Shown: positions 23,833 to 34,937, counted from the stretch's first letter. The stretch: 64,000 bases of DNA from Anadara kagoshimensis (GCA_021292105.1 CM037869.1:31356008-31420007), one strand, 5' to 3'. The notes: generated by a model from the sequence alone, not told the origin. A program made the numbers and translations.

Positions 23833-23956
23833 AGGGTGATGCGATAGGTCCTAGTAGAACAAAGGGTGATGATTTGGAACAAAGGGTGATGCAATAGGTC
23901 CTAGTAGAACAAAGGGTGATGCAAACGGGGAAGGTACAGACTCAGTCCCTACTACT
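23833..23956 (-). repeat. Polinton A right TIR
   Basis: Inverse of the left end, with about three 'aacaaagggtgatg' units and the outer stretch 'ggtacagactcagtccctac'. It abuts the coding block of the PolB fragment. Confidence 0.8.
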
Positions 23957-23962
23957 TCCATA
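23957..23962. repeat. 6-bp target duplication of Polinton A (right)
   Basis: tccata, identical to 15419-15424. Confidence 0.8.
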
Positions 23963-23965
23963 TCC

Positions 23966-24070
23966 GAATCACAGTCCAGAAGCAAAGTAAAAACTTTGGA
24001 ACTGACAAGTTAGGTTAGACACGTGAACGTCCATCAGGGAAGTGAGGCCGGGTGCTCCGGAAGGGTAATT
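23966..24070. repeat. Dispersed repeat, second copy at 30153-30262
   Basis: 'gaatcac.a.tc.agaagcaaagtaaa.actttggaactg' through 'gccgggtgctccgga' occurs in both places in the same orientation with about 12% difference. Here it is the continuation of the sequence that Polinton A interrupted. Confidence 0.7.
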
Positions 24071-24306
24071 GATTGATTTAAAACAAGCATATTGTTACTG
24101 CCTAATGCCCGATTTAAAATTTCATAAAAAGATATTAATTCAATTTAAGATAAATTACTGATTTAAAAAGTTTTTGCTTTATGTCTTATATAACAGACTG
24201 AAAGATCGACATGCAAATAAAGAAAAAATCATCATGCTGCCAAGGCTTTGCTTGATTTATTTGAAGAACCATAACCGCAATGGCTAAAGACTACTTAAGA
24301 TATGTT

Positions 24307-24408
24307 ATGTTAAAAAAGTTGAATACTTTCAAGTTTACAGCAGAGAGGTTTAAGAACAATAATGAGAAAATGAAGTGCTACACTGGATTGCCAGATTATC
24401 TGATTTAA
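24307..24408 (+). pseudogene. Possible DDE-type transposase N-terminal scrap
   Basis: A short frame reads FKFTAERFKNNNEKMKCYTG and LPDYLI, then stops. The RF...(D/N)...K.YTG.P.Y pattern occurs before the catalytic core of THAP/DDE_Tnp_4-type transposases. It is too short for a firm call. Confidence 0.3.
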
Positions 24409-24845
24409 CTTTAGTTTCATTACCAGAAACTTGGTGGAATGCACTGTATAAAATAGTCAATGGTGAATTTTATTGTAAAAATGAGTGTCATTTAGGAGGT
24501 ATGTATGTGCATGGTTAGCACAGGACATGCCACATTAATGGTTTTGAGTTATATGGTTATGTGAGAGCAAGTAATACTATCTGGGGATGACATGTAATAG
24601 CAAGACCAGAAGTCGAGGTATTGGAAAATACTAGTTATAAGTTTGGCTAGATGTATGAATGTACAACCCTATATGACTTGTGGAAACCATATCATGTTAA
24701 CTGCCGAACATTCTGATGTAGGACCATCAATACCAGATGGAAATAATGCCATAAGCCCATCAATACCAGATTGCAGATTTTTTATTTTGGGGGGATATGA
24801 CATGACTCATTATCGACAATATACTCGTCATTTACAGTTATATAC
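24409..24845. other. Non-coding or decayed sequence
   Basis: Nothing recognisable. Confidence 0.4.
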
Positions 24846-24847
24846 TA

Positions 24848-25844
24848 CAGGTCAATGTCAAAATTAACGTCACCCCTACTGTCAAAATAACGTCACCCCT
24901 ATCGAAAATCAATTATCTAATTAGTTTTGTAAAAAAAGCAAATAAATTGGAGCTGAATGGTAAATGAACGACATTATAAAATAGTTATAAAATAGAAAAC
25001 AAGACAAAGAAACCAATCATTAAGTATTTCATATCGCCTTGGTACACACAAACACCATTAATACTCAGTTGAGGCACCACGAACTCTTATAACAGACTGA
25101 ACACGTCTGGGAAGACTGTCGTATAACTTTTCTAGATAGTTCTTATTTATCCTGTACCAATGCTTTTTGACGCTTTCCCATGGATCATTACACGATTTTG
25201 GATTGTCCATTGCGACGTCCCTTTTTAAAGCATCCCACAGATTTTTCAATCAGACTCATGTCTGGCGAGTTTGATGGCCAATCTAAAATATGAATTTGTT
25301 TAGACTCTAGGAAACGCCTGGTATATCTGGTATTATGGGCAGGAAAAAAACAAATGTCAAAAAAGCAACAGAATCAACATATATGAAACCAATAAAGAAG
25401 GATGTTAACTTGCCTTAATAGCTTCTTTGATCAGACACCACAATCTTCTTTCAACTGTACCTTTTGGCTGCCGCGAAATGATGACGAACCTTTCTGATTT
25501 TGTAAATTTTTGAGTTATATTTTAAACAGTTTTTAATTCATTTGCCGGGAGTTTTTCGGTGTTTCCATTAGGAAATGGAACGAACTGAGGCCATTTATGA
25601 TTTTCGTATAAAAAATGTTTTAAGTAATGTTTCAGAACTGAAATTTACCTCAACAACTGAAAGAAATGCTGGATATTGAGAATTCAACGACAATTTGTAA
25701 ATTTAAGGGGAGCAAATTCTTAAGAAAAAAATTATGGAACTTCAGTTTAAACATTTTTGCTGCAAATCTGGCAGAATTGGAGGGCTGCAGGGGTGACGTT
25801 TATTTTGACACAGTAGGGGTGACGTTAATTTTGACATTGACCTG
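24848..25844 (-). mobile_element. Tc1/mariner element with TIRs and TA target duplication (decayed)
   Basis: The ends are caggtcaatgtcaaaattaa... and its inverse, with a second inner tandem copy of 'gtcaaaat(t)aacgtcacccct' at both ends. TA dinucleotides flank both sides (24846-24847, 25845-25846). At about 1.0 kb it is shorter than an intact Tc1 element (about 1.6 kb), so the transposase has lost its 5' part. Confidence 0.85.
25049..25345 (-). pseudogene. Tc1-type transposase C-terminal fragment
   Basis: On the minus strand ILDWPSNSPDMSLIE (the WP..SPD..PIE block with the third catalytic acid) is followed by NLWDALKRDV, W..I....LEKLYDSLPRR and VI...GASTEY, the usual Tc1 tail. A one-base frame change lies near 25250, between the catalytic block and NLWDALK. 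The N-terminal DNA-binding and first Asp regions are missing. Confidence 0.8.
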
Positions 25845-25849
25845 TAGAT

Positions 25850-26557
25850 AAATATAAAGATGTTATATTTAGATTGAGCTTAGTTAACATATTGAATAGC
25901 AGAATTTAATCTTGTTGACGAACTTCCCCCACCAGTCCAAGAAATGGTATATGTCTTCGGGTAAAGAGGATAAGCAGTCAGTGAGAGTGATATCGAATGT
26001 AACACTATGCCTCGCCTCAGAATATATGTTCTTACAATCACTAGAATTAAGAGCGATCGCACCTGTTAACAATATGAATATTTAACAGTAGCCTTATCTA
26101 TGATATATAACGGCGCATCAAGAGAGTTTGAAGGAGTTGGGCGATAGCTGGACGATACAAAACATGTCGGTAACATTTTAGTGAGAGAGTATGAATTATA
26201 CAAAATTGTCCAACTATATTAACAGAAAATATTATATGGAACAACTATTTTAGTATGTAAAACGTATTAATAAATGGTCTTCAGAACCAGGACTTAAAGA
26301 CAATTATGTAAGATGTAACTTAGAATTAGAAAGTTAGTATTAGAAATAAAACACAACGTGGACTATATATGACTATGATAGTTATCCTTTCTAAACTCCT
26401 ACAAAGATACTAATAGTGATAGTGTCACACGAAGCTTATTATCCTATTTAGGATGGGCGATCCAGGGATATACCCATTAACCGGTTGTTTTTTTTTAAAT
26501 TCAGTTAAGGAAGCTCCTATTCCTTCATTAAAATGAATGTAAAAGAATTTTTATACT
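25850..26557. other. Non-coding stretch
   Basis: No gene recognised. Confidence 0.4.
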
Positions 26558-26567
26558 TTCAGAAAAA

Positions 26568-27420
26568 ATGATGAAGTCTACCATCACCTTTCCACAAAGG
26601 GAGCATCAGTGTGAAGATTGTGGGAACCGTTTCAAAAGCAGAGATAGGATGATGAGGCACAGGAGGAATGCCCATGGACCCACAGTGAGGTGCACAGCAT
26701 GTCCAAAGCTGTTCCGTACTAATAGGATGTCGGACCTCAGGCACCATGAGGGGAGTGTCCATGGCATCTACAGACCGAGAACACTTCGTACTCCACCCAG
26801 AGCCGCTCCCAGGCGACGGTATAGTGGCAGACCAAGAGGTTTTGGCAAGCCTGCACGGCGTTCGAGACCAGTTGCGGCTTCCATCCAATCTTCTGGTGAC
26901 GCTGCGACAGGAGTGTTACCCCCTAGGCCTGGCACTGGTGTTTCTGTGATTGTTGTTTGCAAGACGCAATCTTCTGGGGACGCTGCGCCAGAATTTTCAC
27001 CCCCTGGCACTGGTGTTTCTTTGAGATCGTTTGGGGACGCTGAGTCATGTGTTCCCCCCTCCCTGAAGGACCGCGGTGGCGCCACCAGTCACCATCCACG
27101 TAAGGGATGTGGGGCTCCCTGCCACTGGGGACGCTAATCCAGGCGTTTCCCCTGGTGTAGAGAGTTGGGGCATATTGCCAGATGGAACCGTATATCGTTT
27201 GGACACGGTTAGGGTCCAAGATGCATCTTATACGATAATTCAGACAAGTCGTGATTTTTTTTGTGCGTGTTCTATGGACTTTTTATTGTTTTTATTATTA
27301 TTTTTGTGTTATTCTCGATGCATTCAAGGAGCAGGGCCTTCAGCGCAATACTCAGGAATTCAGGACTTTATATTTTATGGAACTTTCATAATTTTTCTCA
27401 TGAAATTTAGTTTTTGAAAA
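26568..27420 (+). pseudogene. C2H2-bearing ORF of an LTR-like element (fossil)
   Basis: A block following an acceptor-like ctttcag begins with two C2H2-type fingers (CEDCGNRFKSRDRMMRHRRNAH; CTACPKLF...H). It then has a Pro/Arg-rich region with repeated SSGDAA..FSPP.GTGVS units and ends near an LPDGTVYRLD motif. The 3' half is homologous to 34930-35880. No protease, RT or integrase is visible here. It is followed by a G-run and an LTR-like block. It appears broken. Confidence 0.45.
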
Positions 27421-27705
27421 ACATTTTAGGTAGCAGGTAATATTTGTGTTCAGTTCATCGCTACATCTATATCTTTTCATTTACATTTGTATTCACTGTA
27501 TTATATATGTATATTATTGTCTTATCTTGTTGTAATGTATGTGTGATACAAATATTGTTAATTTATTTTGGTATTATTCAGGTTTATTGTATATTGATTC
27601 AACTGTATATCTTGTGAATTGGGAAGAATTATTAATTTGTTGACATTTTCATGTTTTGATGAAGTTCGGGACGAACTTTAAATCACATAGGGGGGGGGGG
27701 GGTAA

Positions 27706-28440
27706 TGTAACGGCATCAGGGTGGACGCCATGGTACTGTAACGGCGTTAGGGTGAACGCCATTATAATGTTTGTATTAGGGTGAATGCCATGGTTCGGTA
27801 GTGTCATTGCATTTTGATAAATACTTTTATAATCCTGTTATGTATATATTGTATGCATGTGCACATAATATTACTTGTAAACTTTGCCGATATTGATATT
27901 TGGTAAAGCCATTACACTTTCACTACACATGTCATGCGGTCTTTGTATCGAGGACCGTCTGTGCTTAAATTTAATAGTTAACGTTTATGCATCGTGATGA
28001 TGTAATACACGGGAAATAATATATTTAAAGGAAATGTTAACATACATTTAAGTAATTGCTGTATGTTGTAATCGGCATGCGGTTTTCCTGCTTGTAATGG
28101 CCGCCATTTTTGTATTTGACCCGACGTTCCTGACCTTTAAACCCAGTACGGTCTAAAAGAGCTGTAGGGATTGGTTAGGGACTGCCGTCATTTTGTGGGC
28201 TTTGGTCGCAGTATAAAAGGTGTCAGAACCGCCTGGGTCGGGGAGTTGCTTTCCGTCTGTACACCAGATCGGCCAGGTCGTCGATTCATATTTAGATTAT
28301 TTGAAGAATTCTGAAATTTATGTTTGATTTCCAAATAATTTGTTTAAATAGCAAAGATTGCCGTGTCTGAATTTCCCTATTTCCACCATTTTTGCCTCCA
28401 CGATCTCCGCATTATTATTTCCCATTGGCCCTTTAACACA
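27706..28440 (+). repeat. Probable solo/3' LTR
   Basis: A 13-base G-run (polypurine-tract-like) directly precedes TGTAACGG, and the block ends ...TTTAACACA. Inside are three copies of a 31-bp unit (TGTAACGGC.T.AGGGTG.ACGCC) and a TATA box (agtataaaagg) near 28210. No matching 5' LTR was found in the window. Confidence 0.5.
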
Positions 28441-28719
28441 GTAACTTTTTTAATTTTTTGTTTTTCATATATGTTTTATTTGAAAATATGTTGTATATGT
28501 TATGTAGACCAAGTTAATCACTAATAATGTAATTAATATTCCGTATTAAGTTAATCTTTATCTTTTATTGCCCAAACGTGGATTTTTGTCAAGCAAAACA
28601 TTACTATTTCTGAAAAAAAACCCACTTAAATATGCTTATTTGATCTAATGCTTCCCAAGGATAGTTCTCTTCAACTAAATCCATTAAATGATTTTGAACT
28701 GAATGAATTCATTCCAAGT

Positions 28720-30140
28720 AAAATACATTTTTTTAAAACTTGCATTACAGTATGTATTTCAGTCAGAAGGATAGAACACAGGACATTTAAAATCATAACG
28801 TCGTTATCTTGTTGTTTCGTTGATCTAAGGTAAGAGTTATTTACTTTTTTATATATAACCATTATTTTATTAGGCGTGCTGATACCGAGAATACATAAAT
28901 TCAATAAAGAATAATTTTTTCAATAGCTGTTGAGAACCTATCAACTTAGTCAACTCCATTTTTTAAACTTGCATTATACTATGTATTTCAGTCAAAAGGA
29001 TAGAGCTCGTGGCTTGAACACAGAACATTTCAAATTGTAACATCGTTATCTTGTTGTTTCGTTGATCTAAGGTAAGTGTTATATATAAATACATGTATAC
29101 ATATACAACCATTATTTTATTAAATACAATAATGTTGTACATTATTTCATTAAACTTGCCTTAGAGTATGTATTTCAGTCAGAAAGATAGAGCTCGTGGC
29201 TTGAACACAGAACAGTTCACATCGTAATCTTGTTGTTTTGTTGATTTAAGAAAAAGGATCAGTCGGAAGGATAGAGCTCGTGGCTTGAACACAGAACATT
29301 TCACATCGTAACATCGTTATCTTGTTTCGTTGATCTAAGAAAAAGAATCAGTCAGAAGGATAGAGCCCGTGGCTTGAACACAGAACATTTCAAATCGTAA
29401 CATCGTTATCTTGTTGTTTCGTTGATCTAAGAAAAAGGATCAGTCAGAAGAATAGAGCTCGTGGCTTGAACGCAGACCATTTCAAATCGTAACATCGTTA
29501 TCTTGTTGTTTCTTTGATCTAAGAAAAAGGATCAGTCAGAAGAATAGAGCTCGTGGCTTGAACGCAGACCATTCCAAATCGTAACATCGTTATCTTGTTG
29601 TTTCTTTGATCTAAGAAAAAGGATCAGTCAGAAGAATAGAGCTCGTGGCTTGAACGCAGACCATTCCAAATCGTAACATCGTTATCTTGTTGTTTCGTTG
29701 ATCTAAGGTAAGTGTTATTTACTTTTTTTATATATAACCATTTTTTTATTAGGCGTACTGATACCAAGAATACGTCAATTCAATAAAAAAAAATTTCAAT
29801 GGTTGTTGAGAACCTATCAACTTAGTCAACTCCATTTTTTAAACTTGCCTTATAGTATGTATTTCAGTCAGAAGGATAGAGCTCGTGGCTTGAACACAGA
29901 ACATTTCACATTGTAACATCGTTATCTTGTTGTTTCGTTGATCTAAGGTAAGTGTTATATATAAATACATGTATACATACACAACCATTATTTCATTAAA
30001 TACAATTTTTTTTTACATTATTTTATTTAACTTGCCTTATAGTATGTATTTCAGTCAGAAGGATAGAGCTCGTGGCTTGAACACAGAACATTTCATATCG
30101 TAACATCGTTATGTTGTTGTTTCGTTGATCTAAGGTAAGT
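28720..30140 (+). repeat. Tandem array of an exon-like unit
   Basis: About nine copies of a unit of 75-90 bp (cagtcagaaggatagagctcg ... ttgttgatctaag-type), some separated by 150-200 bp spacers containing 'gtaagtgttat' and 'ttatagtatgtatttcag'. Each isolated unit is bounded by an acceptor-like tatttcag and a donor-like aag|gtaagt. In the middle (29240-29700) units follow one another directly, about 85 bp apart. Confidence 0.75.
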
Positions 30141-30152
30141 GTTATTTACTGA

Positions 30153-30262
30153 ATCACAATCAAGAAGCAAAGTAAACACTTTGGAACTGGCAAGTTAGGT
30201 TACACACATGAACTTCCACCAGGGAACTGAAGCCGGGTGCTCCGGAGTGGTCAGCACCTCCT
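30153..30262. repeat. Dispersed repeat, second copy of 23966-24070
   Basis: Same orientation, with 'ctttggaactggcaagttagg' and 'gccgggtgctccggagtgg'. It lies directly after the exon-like array. Confidence 0.7.
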
Positions 30263-30581
30263 GTTTAGCTAGCTACACCCGCTATGTGTGTAATCAAAAT
30301 TGTGTGAAAGGACCATGAAACTATGAGCGAGTTATTGTTTAAAGCGGCACCAACATCATTGCAGCTATCTATTGTACAAAATCCCCGTAGTGGGATTAGG
30401 CTCTTCCATAGCACATTAGTTGGAAAACAAATACACAATAAGCAGGAGAAGCAGGTATAAATACGTGTATACATAAACAACCATTATTTTATTAGACTTA
30501 CTGATACCAAGAATACATAAATTCAATAAAGAAAAAACACTTAAACGTGAACATCCTTCCCCCATTTTGAACTGAATGTGC

Positions 30582-30863
30582 TTATTTGTTTCCCAATAAA
30601 TACGCTATGGAAGAGGCTGTTCCCACTACAGGAACTTTGTACAACGAAGCAGGCTGCCTTAAAATAAATTGTTGACTCGGGGATATTGCAAGCCTAGGCT
30701 TATGAATGCCCTCAAAAAGTTCATGAGGCCGATATACCCTTTTTAATAACATTATTAAATTACTATTTACTGAACTTAGATTCGAACTGACGTATTGTAA
30801 AACATGTGACATCAATTCAGAACGTAAACGACCTTTATTGTCTTCTTTGACATCCGTACTCAC
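30582..30863 (-). CDS. Hypothetical 93-aa protein
   Basis: An open frame with unbiased amino-acid use (RLRSELMSHVLQYVSSNLSS, VYRPHELFEGIHKPRLA). A TATA-like ctatata lies 8-15 bases upstream on the minus strand. I do not recognise the family. It points away from the Polinton B zinc-finger exons that start 70 bp beyond it, so the two could share a divergent promoter. It may be a Polinton accessory gene or a chance frame. Confidence 0.3.
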   Translation of the reverse strand: MSTDVKEDNKGRLRSELMSHVLQYVSSNLSSVNSNLIMLLKRVYRPHELFEGIHKPRLAISPSQQFILRQPASLYKVPVVGTASSIAYLLGNK

Positions 30864-30932
30864 GCTATATAGTAGACTGTCGTCTATTTTTCATTCATTT
30901 AAACTTCAAATGTCAAAGTGTTCAAACCTCTA

Positions 30933-31447
30933 GATGGCCAGTAACGTTATGAATTGTGATTATTGCGGAGCCGATTTCACTGATTTACCGGAACTGTTGG
31001 ACCATGAAGAATCTCACCGTGTGGCGGGAAACGAACCATTAACGATATGATTTTCTCTTTTCCAGATGGCGAGTAACGTTATGAACTGTGATTATTACGG
31101 AACCGATTTCACTGATTTACCGGAACTGTTGGACCATGAAGAGTCTCACCATGTGGCCGGAAACAAACCATTAACGGTATGATTTTCTCTTTTTCAGATG
31201 GCGAGTAACGTTATGAACTGTGATTATTGCGGAGCCGATTTCACTGATTTACCGGAACTGTTGGACCATGAAGAGGCTCACCTGACCGTATGGCCGGAAA
31301 CGAACCATTAACGGTATGATTTTCTCTTTTCCAGATCGCGAGTAACGTTATGAACTGCGATTATTGCGGAGCCGATTTCACTGATTTACCGGAACTGTTG
31401 GACCATGAAGAGGCTCACCGTGTGGCCGGAAACGAACCATTAACGGT
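30933..31447 (+). repeat. Four tandem copies of a C2H2 exon (Polinton B)
   Basis: Units start at 30933, 31066, 31198 and 31335 (period 132-137 bp). Each carries a C2H2 finger (CDY.GADFTDLPELLDHEE.H). Most are bounded by a pyrimidine-rich acceptor (ttctcttttccag) and a donor-like acg|gta. The units are over 95% alike, so the duplication is recent relative to the decay of the rest. Confidence 0.75.
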
Positions 31448-31750
31448 AAGATTTTTGTTTTAAAATTTTCATAATAAGAACAATCAACACACGTGTTTAG
31501 GAAGGTTACCAAGTACTACTAAGTGCTATTTGTTCAACCAGTTCTACAAAGAAGCAAACGATATGATGTTTGTTTGAAATTTTCATGTAAAATAATAATA
31601 GTATAATAATCTTAGAATCGCATTTTGTTACATTTCAGGTTTTCCCAATCTACAAGTCTCCCGTGCAAGAAGTGGCACAGCGTTCAAACAGTTTTATAAA
31701 AGAACTGACGGTTATATTAATTTTATTAAGGTTTTTTTTTTCTATTTTAG

Positions 31751-33700
31751 TGTTTTCCGTGCGATCAGTGTGACAATACTTTTGTCAACAAGAAGTCATT
31801 AGTCAGACACGCCAAGTCGAAACACTCCGGTATAAGATATCCCTGCAACACCTGTGGGAAGGAGTTCGGTTTTATAGGAGACAGAAGCCGACACGAAAAA
31901 ACTTGCAAACCTGGATACAAAGCGTTTGATTGTGACGTTTGTGGCAAGCGATGTTCGACCGCCAGGGGTCTTCTACGTCACAGGCATCTTCACAAAAAAC
32001 CGCCTCAGCCGAAACAAACCCCACAAAAAGCGTCAAAAAGAAAGGCAGGTAAAACTCCGAAGCCGTGCAAAGCTAAGAAAGGTACGACACTTTCTTCTAA
32101 GCCCTCCACTTACAGATGCCGCCGTTGTGTAGCCAGGTTCCCAGATAGACATCAACTCTACCTCCACGGCATGCAACAACATTATCAGGTCGGTGGAGGA
32201 TTGCAGCCAAGACCGTGGAATCAGGCTCCCTGGGAACACCAAGATGGTACAGTGGACGAAGATTTAAAGGAAGTCTACGAGGCCAACACGCCTCTTAAAC
32301 TGGGACCAGACCAGCCGGGACCCATTCAGCCCATTTATAACTTCCCAGTAGACAACAACGTGTCCGTTGTACAGTTAAACCGCTTTGCCGCCGAAATTTT
32401 TGATCGGGAACAACATACATTTAAACTGAATTTGAGTTTCGGCGTTATATTACAACACCGGGAGACGGGACAGTATCGTTACTTTACTCCATATAGAAAT
32501 ACTGCTGTTTTTGACGCCCCGATTTACATTTCGAAGTGCACCGACCTTCGGCGATTACATTTGAGATTAAGAAGAATGGATATACTGGACCTTCTATTAC
32601 GCAATCGTCCAGACACAAAGTGGATCCCGGTATTGGTGACTAATGTTGAGTATTACGTGACAGGTACCAATTATCCCGTTAGTCAGGGAGATTTGCTGGA
32701 CTACCTGCTGGAAACACACAGTTTGTATCCATTGATCAGAAATCGGCAAAACGTAAAACCATATCAAGACAACTTGTGTCTCTTCCGGTGTTTGGCTCTT
32801 CACCAAGGTCACGAAATAAGGTGCATCGACCCTCCCGCTAAGTTATTTTACCGACAGTGGAAAGAACATAAGAAGATCAAAGAACCATTCCCCGGTGTAC
32901 CCCTGGACGAGTTTCCAGAGTTCGAGACTTTTTATAAAGTGGACCTAAAAGTTTAGACACTTTCGGAAGATGGCAAAGCAAGGTCCATCTTTAGATCACG
33001 TGGACGTTTTAACAAGTTTATATGTGAATTTGTACGAAAACCATACCTGCTACATCCGAATTTTTGCCAAGTATGCCAACAAATTTATATGCAACACGTG
33101 TGATCGCCATTTCGATCTTCATGGCAATTTCGTTCGCCATCAGAAAACATGCACTTATAAAAACTAAATTTGTGTATCCCCCCGGCGGATTTCATAAAAC
33201 TCAAAAGACTCCATTTTTGAAAAACTGGGGGCCTTTGACATCCACGTTCCACTAGACCAGCGCAGATTTCCTTGGTTCATTTGTTAAGAATTTGAGCCCG
33301 TTTTGCAAAGCACCAATGATCATCCTACGCTTTTTTATCCTGGACGCAAAAGCACGTACCTATCAGTGTCTCGGTGTGCAGTAATGTTGAAAGATATATA
33401 GAACCGTTTTGCATTGTGGAACCGGATCAAGACAAATTAATAGAAGCCATGGTAATCTACATGAAAGAAATAGCAAACAGAACTGACCATTTATGACAAG
33501 AAAAATGGGGATGAGTGTTGGAACAGTTGGACCAGAATTCAGCTGCATCAGACCAGTTTTATATAGAAAAGTTACCGACAAGATTGTCAAGTTTTCGACG
33601 AAAGAGCAACGATTCAAGATCTGTACGGGACAATGCAAGCGTATATGAATCAATTTCCAGTGCTAGGATTTAATTCTGCAAAGTATGGTTTGAATTTTAT
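31751..33700 (+). pseudogene. Polinton B zinc-finger/PolB N-terminal region (fossil)
   Basis: After an acceptor-like ctattttag the sequence encodes several C2H2 fingers (CDQCDNTFVNKKSLVRH, CNTCGKEFGF, CDVCGKRCST). Then comes a region with VSVVQLNRFA and LCLFRCLALHQGH that accompanies Polinton polymerases in molluscs, followed by LYVNLYENHTCYI and a further C..C finger. The same order occurs in Polinton A. Broken. Confidence 0.6.
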
Positions 33701-33793
33701 CAAACAAACTCTGGCTTAACATTTAAACATGCATACAGAAAAACATACGTTCGTGGTGAAGAAAAATAATGCATATGCATTTCGTCTCCACAA

Positions 33794-34040
33794 TTGAAAT
33801 TTTTGGACATGTCCCAATTTTTAGCAGCGGGATCTTCCTATGCTATGTTATTAAAAGCTTATGGAATTGAAGAAGGAAAATGTTTCTTTCCGTATCGGTG
33901 GTTTGACGATATAGATAAGTTAAAAGTGAAGAGTCTACCTCCACACGAGGCTTTTTACAGTGACATTAAACATTCCAACATTTCAGAAGAAGAATATGAA
34001 TTTTGTCGGTCTACAGATCACGAGAGAAAATTTCGCTAAG
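33794..34040 (+). pseudogene. Polinton B PolB fragment (fossil)
   Basis: KFLDMSQFLAAGSSYAMLL and EEGKCFFPYRWFDD match the segment between the exonuclease and palm domains of protein-primed PolB. Only this piece is recognisable. Confidence 0.6.
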
Positions 34041-34640
34041 GGATATGCTATTTATGCTTTCAATTTAACTCCAAACGATCTCGGTGAAGAATATTTAAAT
34101 CTGGTACGTCAAGGAAACCCCAAGATTTGAAGTCAAGTTTGCTACTGCTACCACGGAAACGTTAAATTGTATTGCTTATGCCGAATTTCCTGCTCTAATC
34201 GAAATCGACTAGTCCAGAGACGTGAAATATACACAAGTATGAATACCGATCAACTACAGTGTATCATTTGAGAAAGTAAATGTTTAAGTTCGTATGTCAA
34301 GAGCATATTTTCGCCCGATACTTTACCGTTGCACGTGACTTTATACCCTTGTGCCTACATATGTAATACGGATCCTTCTTATCTCCCCGGAAGACATTGG
34401 GTAGTGTTTTGGTTCAATAATGAATGTCAAGCAGAATTTTACGATAGTTTGGGGTACGGTCCCGAACACTACCATCCTCGTTTCTCTACCTTTTTAAAGA
34501 CCAATGCGGCGTCGTTTCGATAAAATGACGTACCACTCCAACACAAATATGCCACATGTGGCTATCAGGTCTTGTTTTATTTGCTCATGAAATGTGAATA
34601 TAATCATATACAGGATATCGTCAGGCTACTGAAGGGTAAA
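34030..34640 (+). pseudogene. Polinton B capsid C-terminus and protease-like fragments (fossil)
   Basis: Segments closely resemble the major-capsid C-terminal end of Polinton C ([31 protein letters not shown]) and the adenain-like cysteine protease after it (YLPGRHWVVFWF, EFYDS.G). Broken. Confidence 0.6.
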
Positions 34641-34679
34641 CAATCCCCTGATAGTTACGTTTATCAACATGTTAGAGAA

Positions 34680-34937
34680 CGATTTAAAATGGTTAGTTTC
34701 ATTCGATTGTGTCATTTCTCAGATCATGGATCGTAGTATTCGGACGCATAAACCATTCTTGCACTTGTTGCAAACGACTACCGTCAAACAGAGAAAGGCT
34801 CTCTGTTACTCAGCATGTCTAACGAACAGTTGAAAGTGTTATGTGAAGTGGTGTATAACGTCTACAAAGGAACACTTCCCTTGTCTCGTTATTATTTCAA
34901 TAAGTTAAATCGATATAAAAATCGACCTCTTGGCTAA
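34680..34937 (+). pseudogene. Polinton B small helical protein fragment (fossil)
   Basis: The stretch around LSMSNEQLKVLCEVVYNVYK corresponds to the Polinton C gene at 50677. Broken. Confidence 0.5.

Larger units (their letters stand above)
20278..23850 (+). pseudogene. Polinton A PolB gene, spliced N-terminal part
   Basis: A series of exon-like blocks with good splice consensus precedes the polymerase: 20278-20399, 22551-22628, 22741-22812, 22930-22980 and a longer block from 23101. The short blocks encode acidic, Ser-rich sequence. The last block has a C2H2 motif (CPHCD..., H...H), LYINLYENHASYI, a C..C...H....H finger-like motif and FIVYDFEAML, the first exonuclease motif of a protein-primed family-B DNA polymerase. 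The polymerase domain is absent, so this is a fossil piece. The second pearl-like element sits between the first two blocks. Confidence 0.6.
15425..23956. mobile_element. Polinton A (fossil, 8.5 kb, incomplete)
   Basis: It is bounded by terminal inverted repeats starting AGTAGTAGGG and by tccata duplications. It is inserted just upstream of the Harbinger N-terminal exon. The only recognisable coding part is the spliced N-terminal region of a zinc-finger plus protein-primed PolB gene near the right end. Two pearl-like elements and a hAT zinc-finger fragment lie inside. It is broken and lacks most Polinton genes. The outer 57 bp of the two TIRs differ at about two positions, suggesting a moderately young insertion. 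Confidence 0.75.
30933..34930 (+). mobile_element. Polinton B (fossil, heavily broken)
   Basis: Parts in order: C2H2 exon array, C2H2 plus PolB N-terminal region, PolB fragments, capsid-like C-terminal fragment, cysteine-protease-like fragment, small helical protein fragment. All lie on the plus strand, unlike Polinton C where PolB is opposed to the capsid genes. Integrase and ATPase are missing, no terminal repeats were found, and there are more than ten breaks. It looks old. Confidence 0.65.

Noticed and set aside
28720-30140. CRISPR-like array (regularly repeated units)
   Set aside because: The context is eukaryotic, spacers are repeated rather than unique, and unit and spacer lengths do not fit.
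30582-30863. Firm assignment as a Polinton accessory gene
   Set aside because: No motif or related copy in Polintons A or C; kept only as a low-confidence hypothetical.
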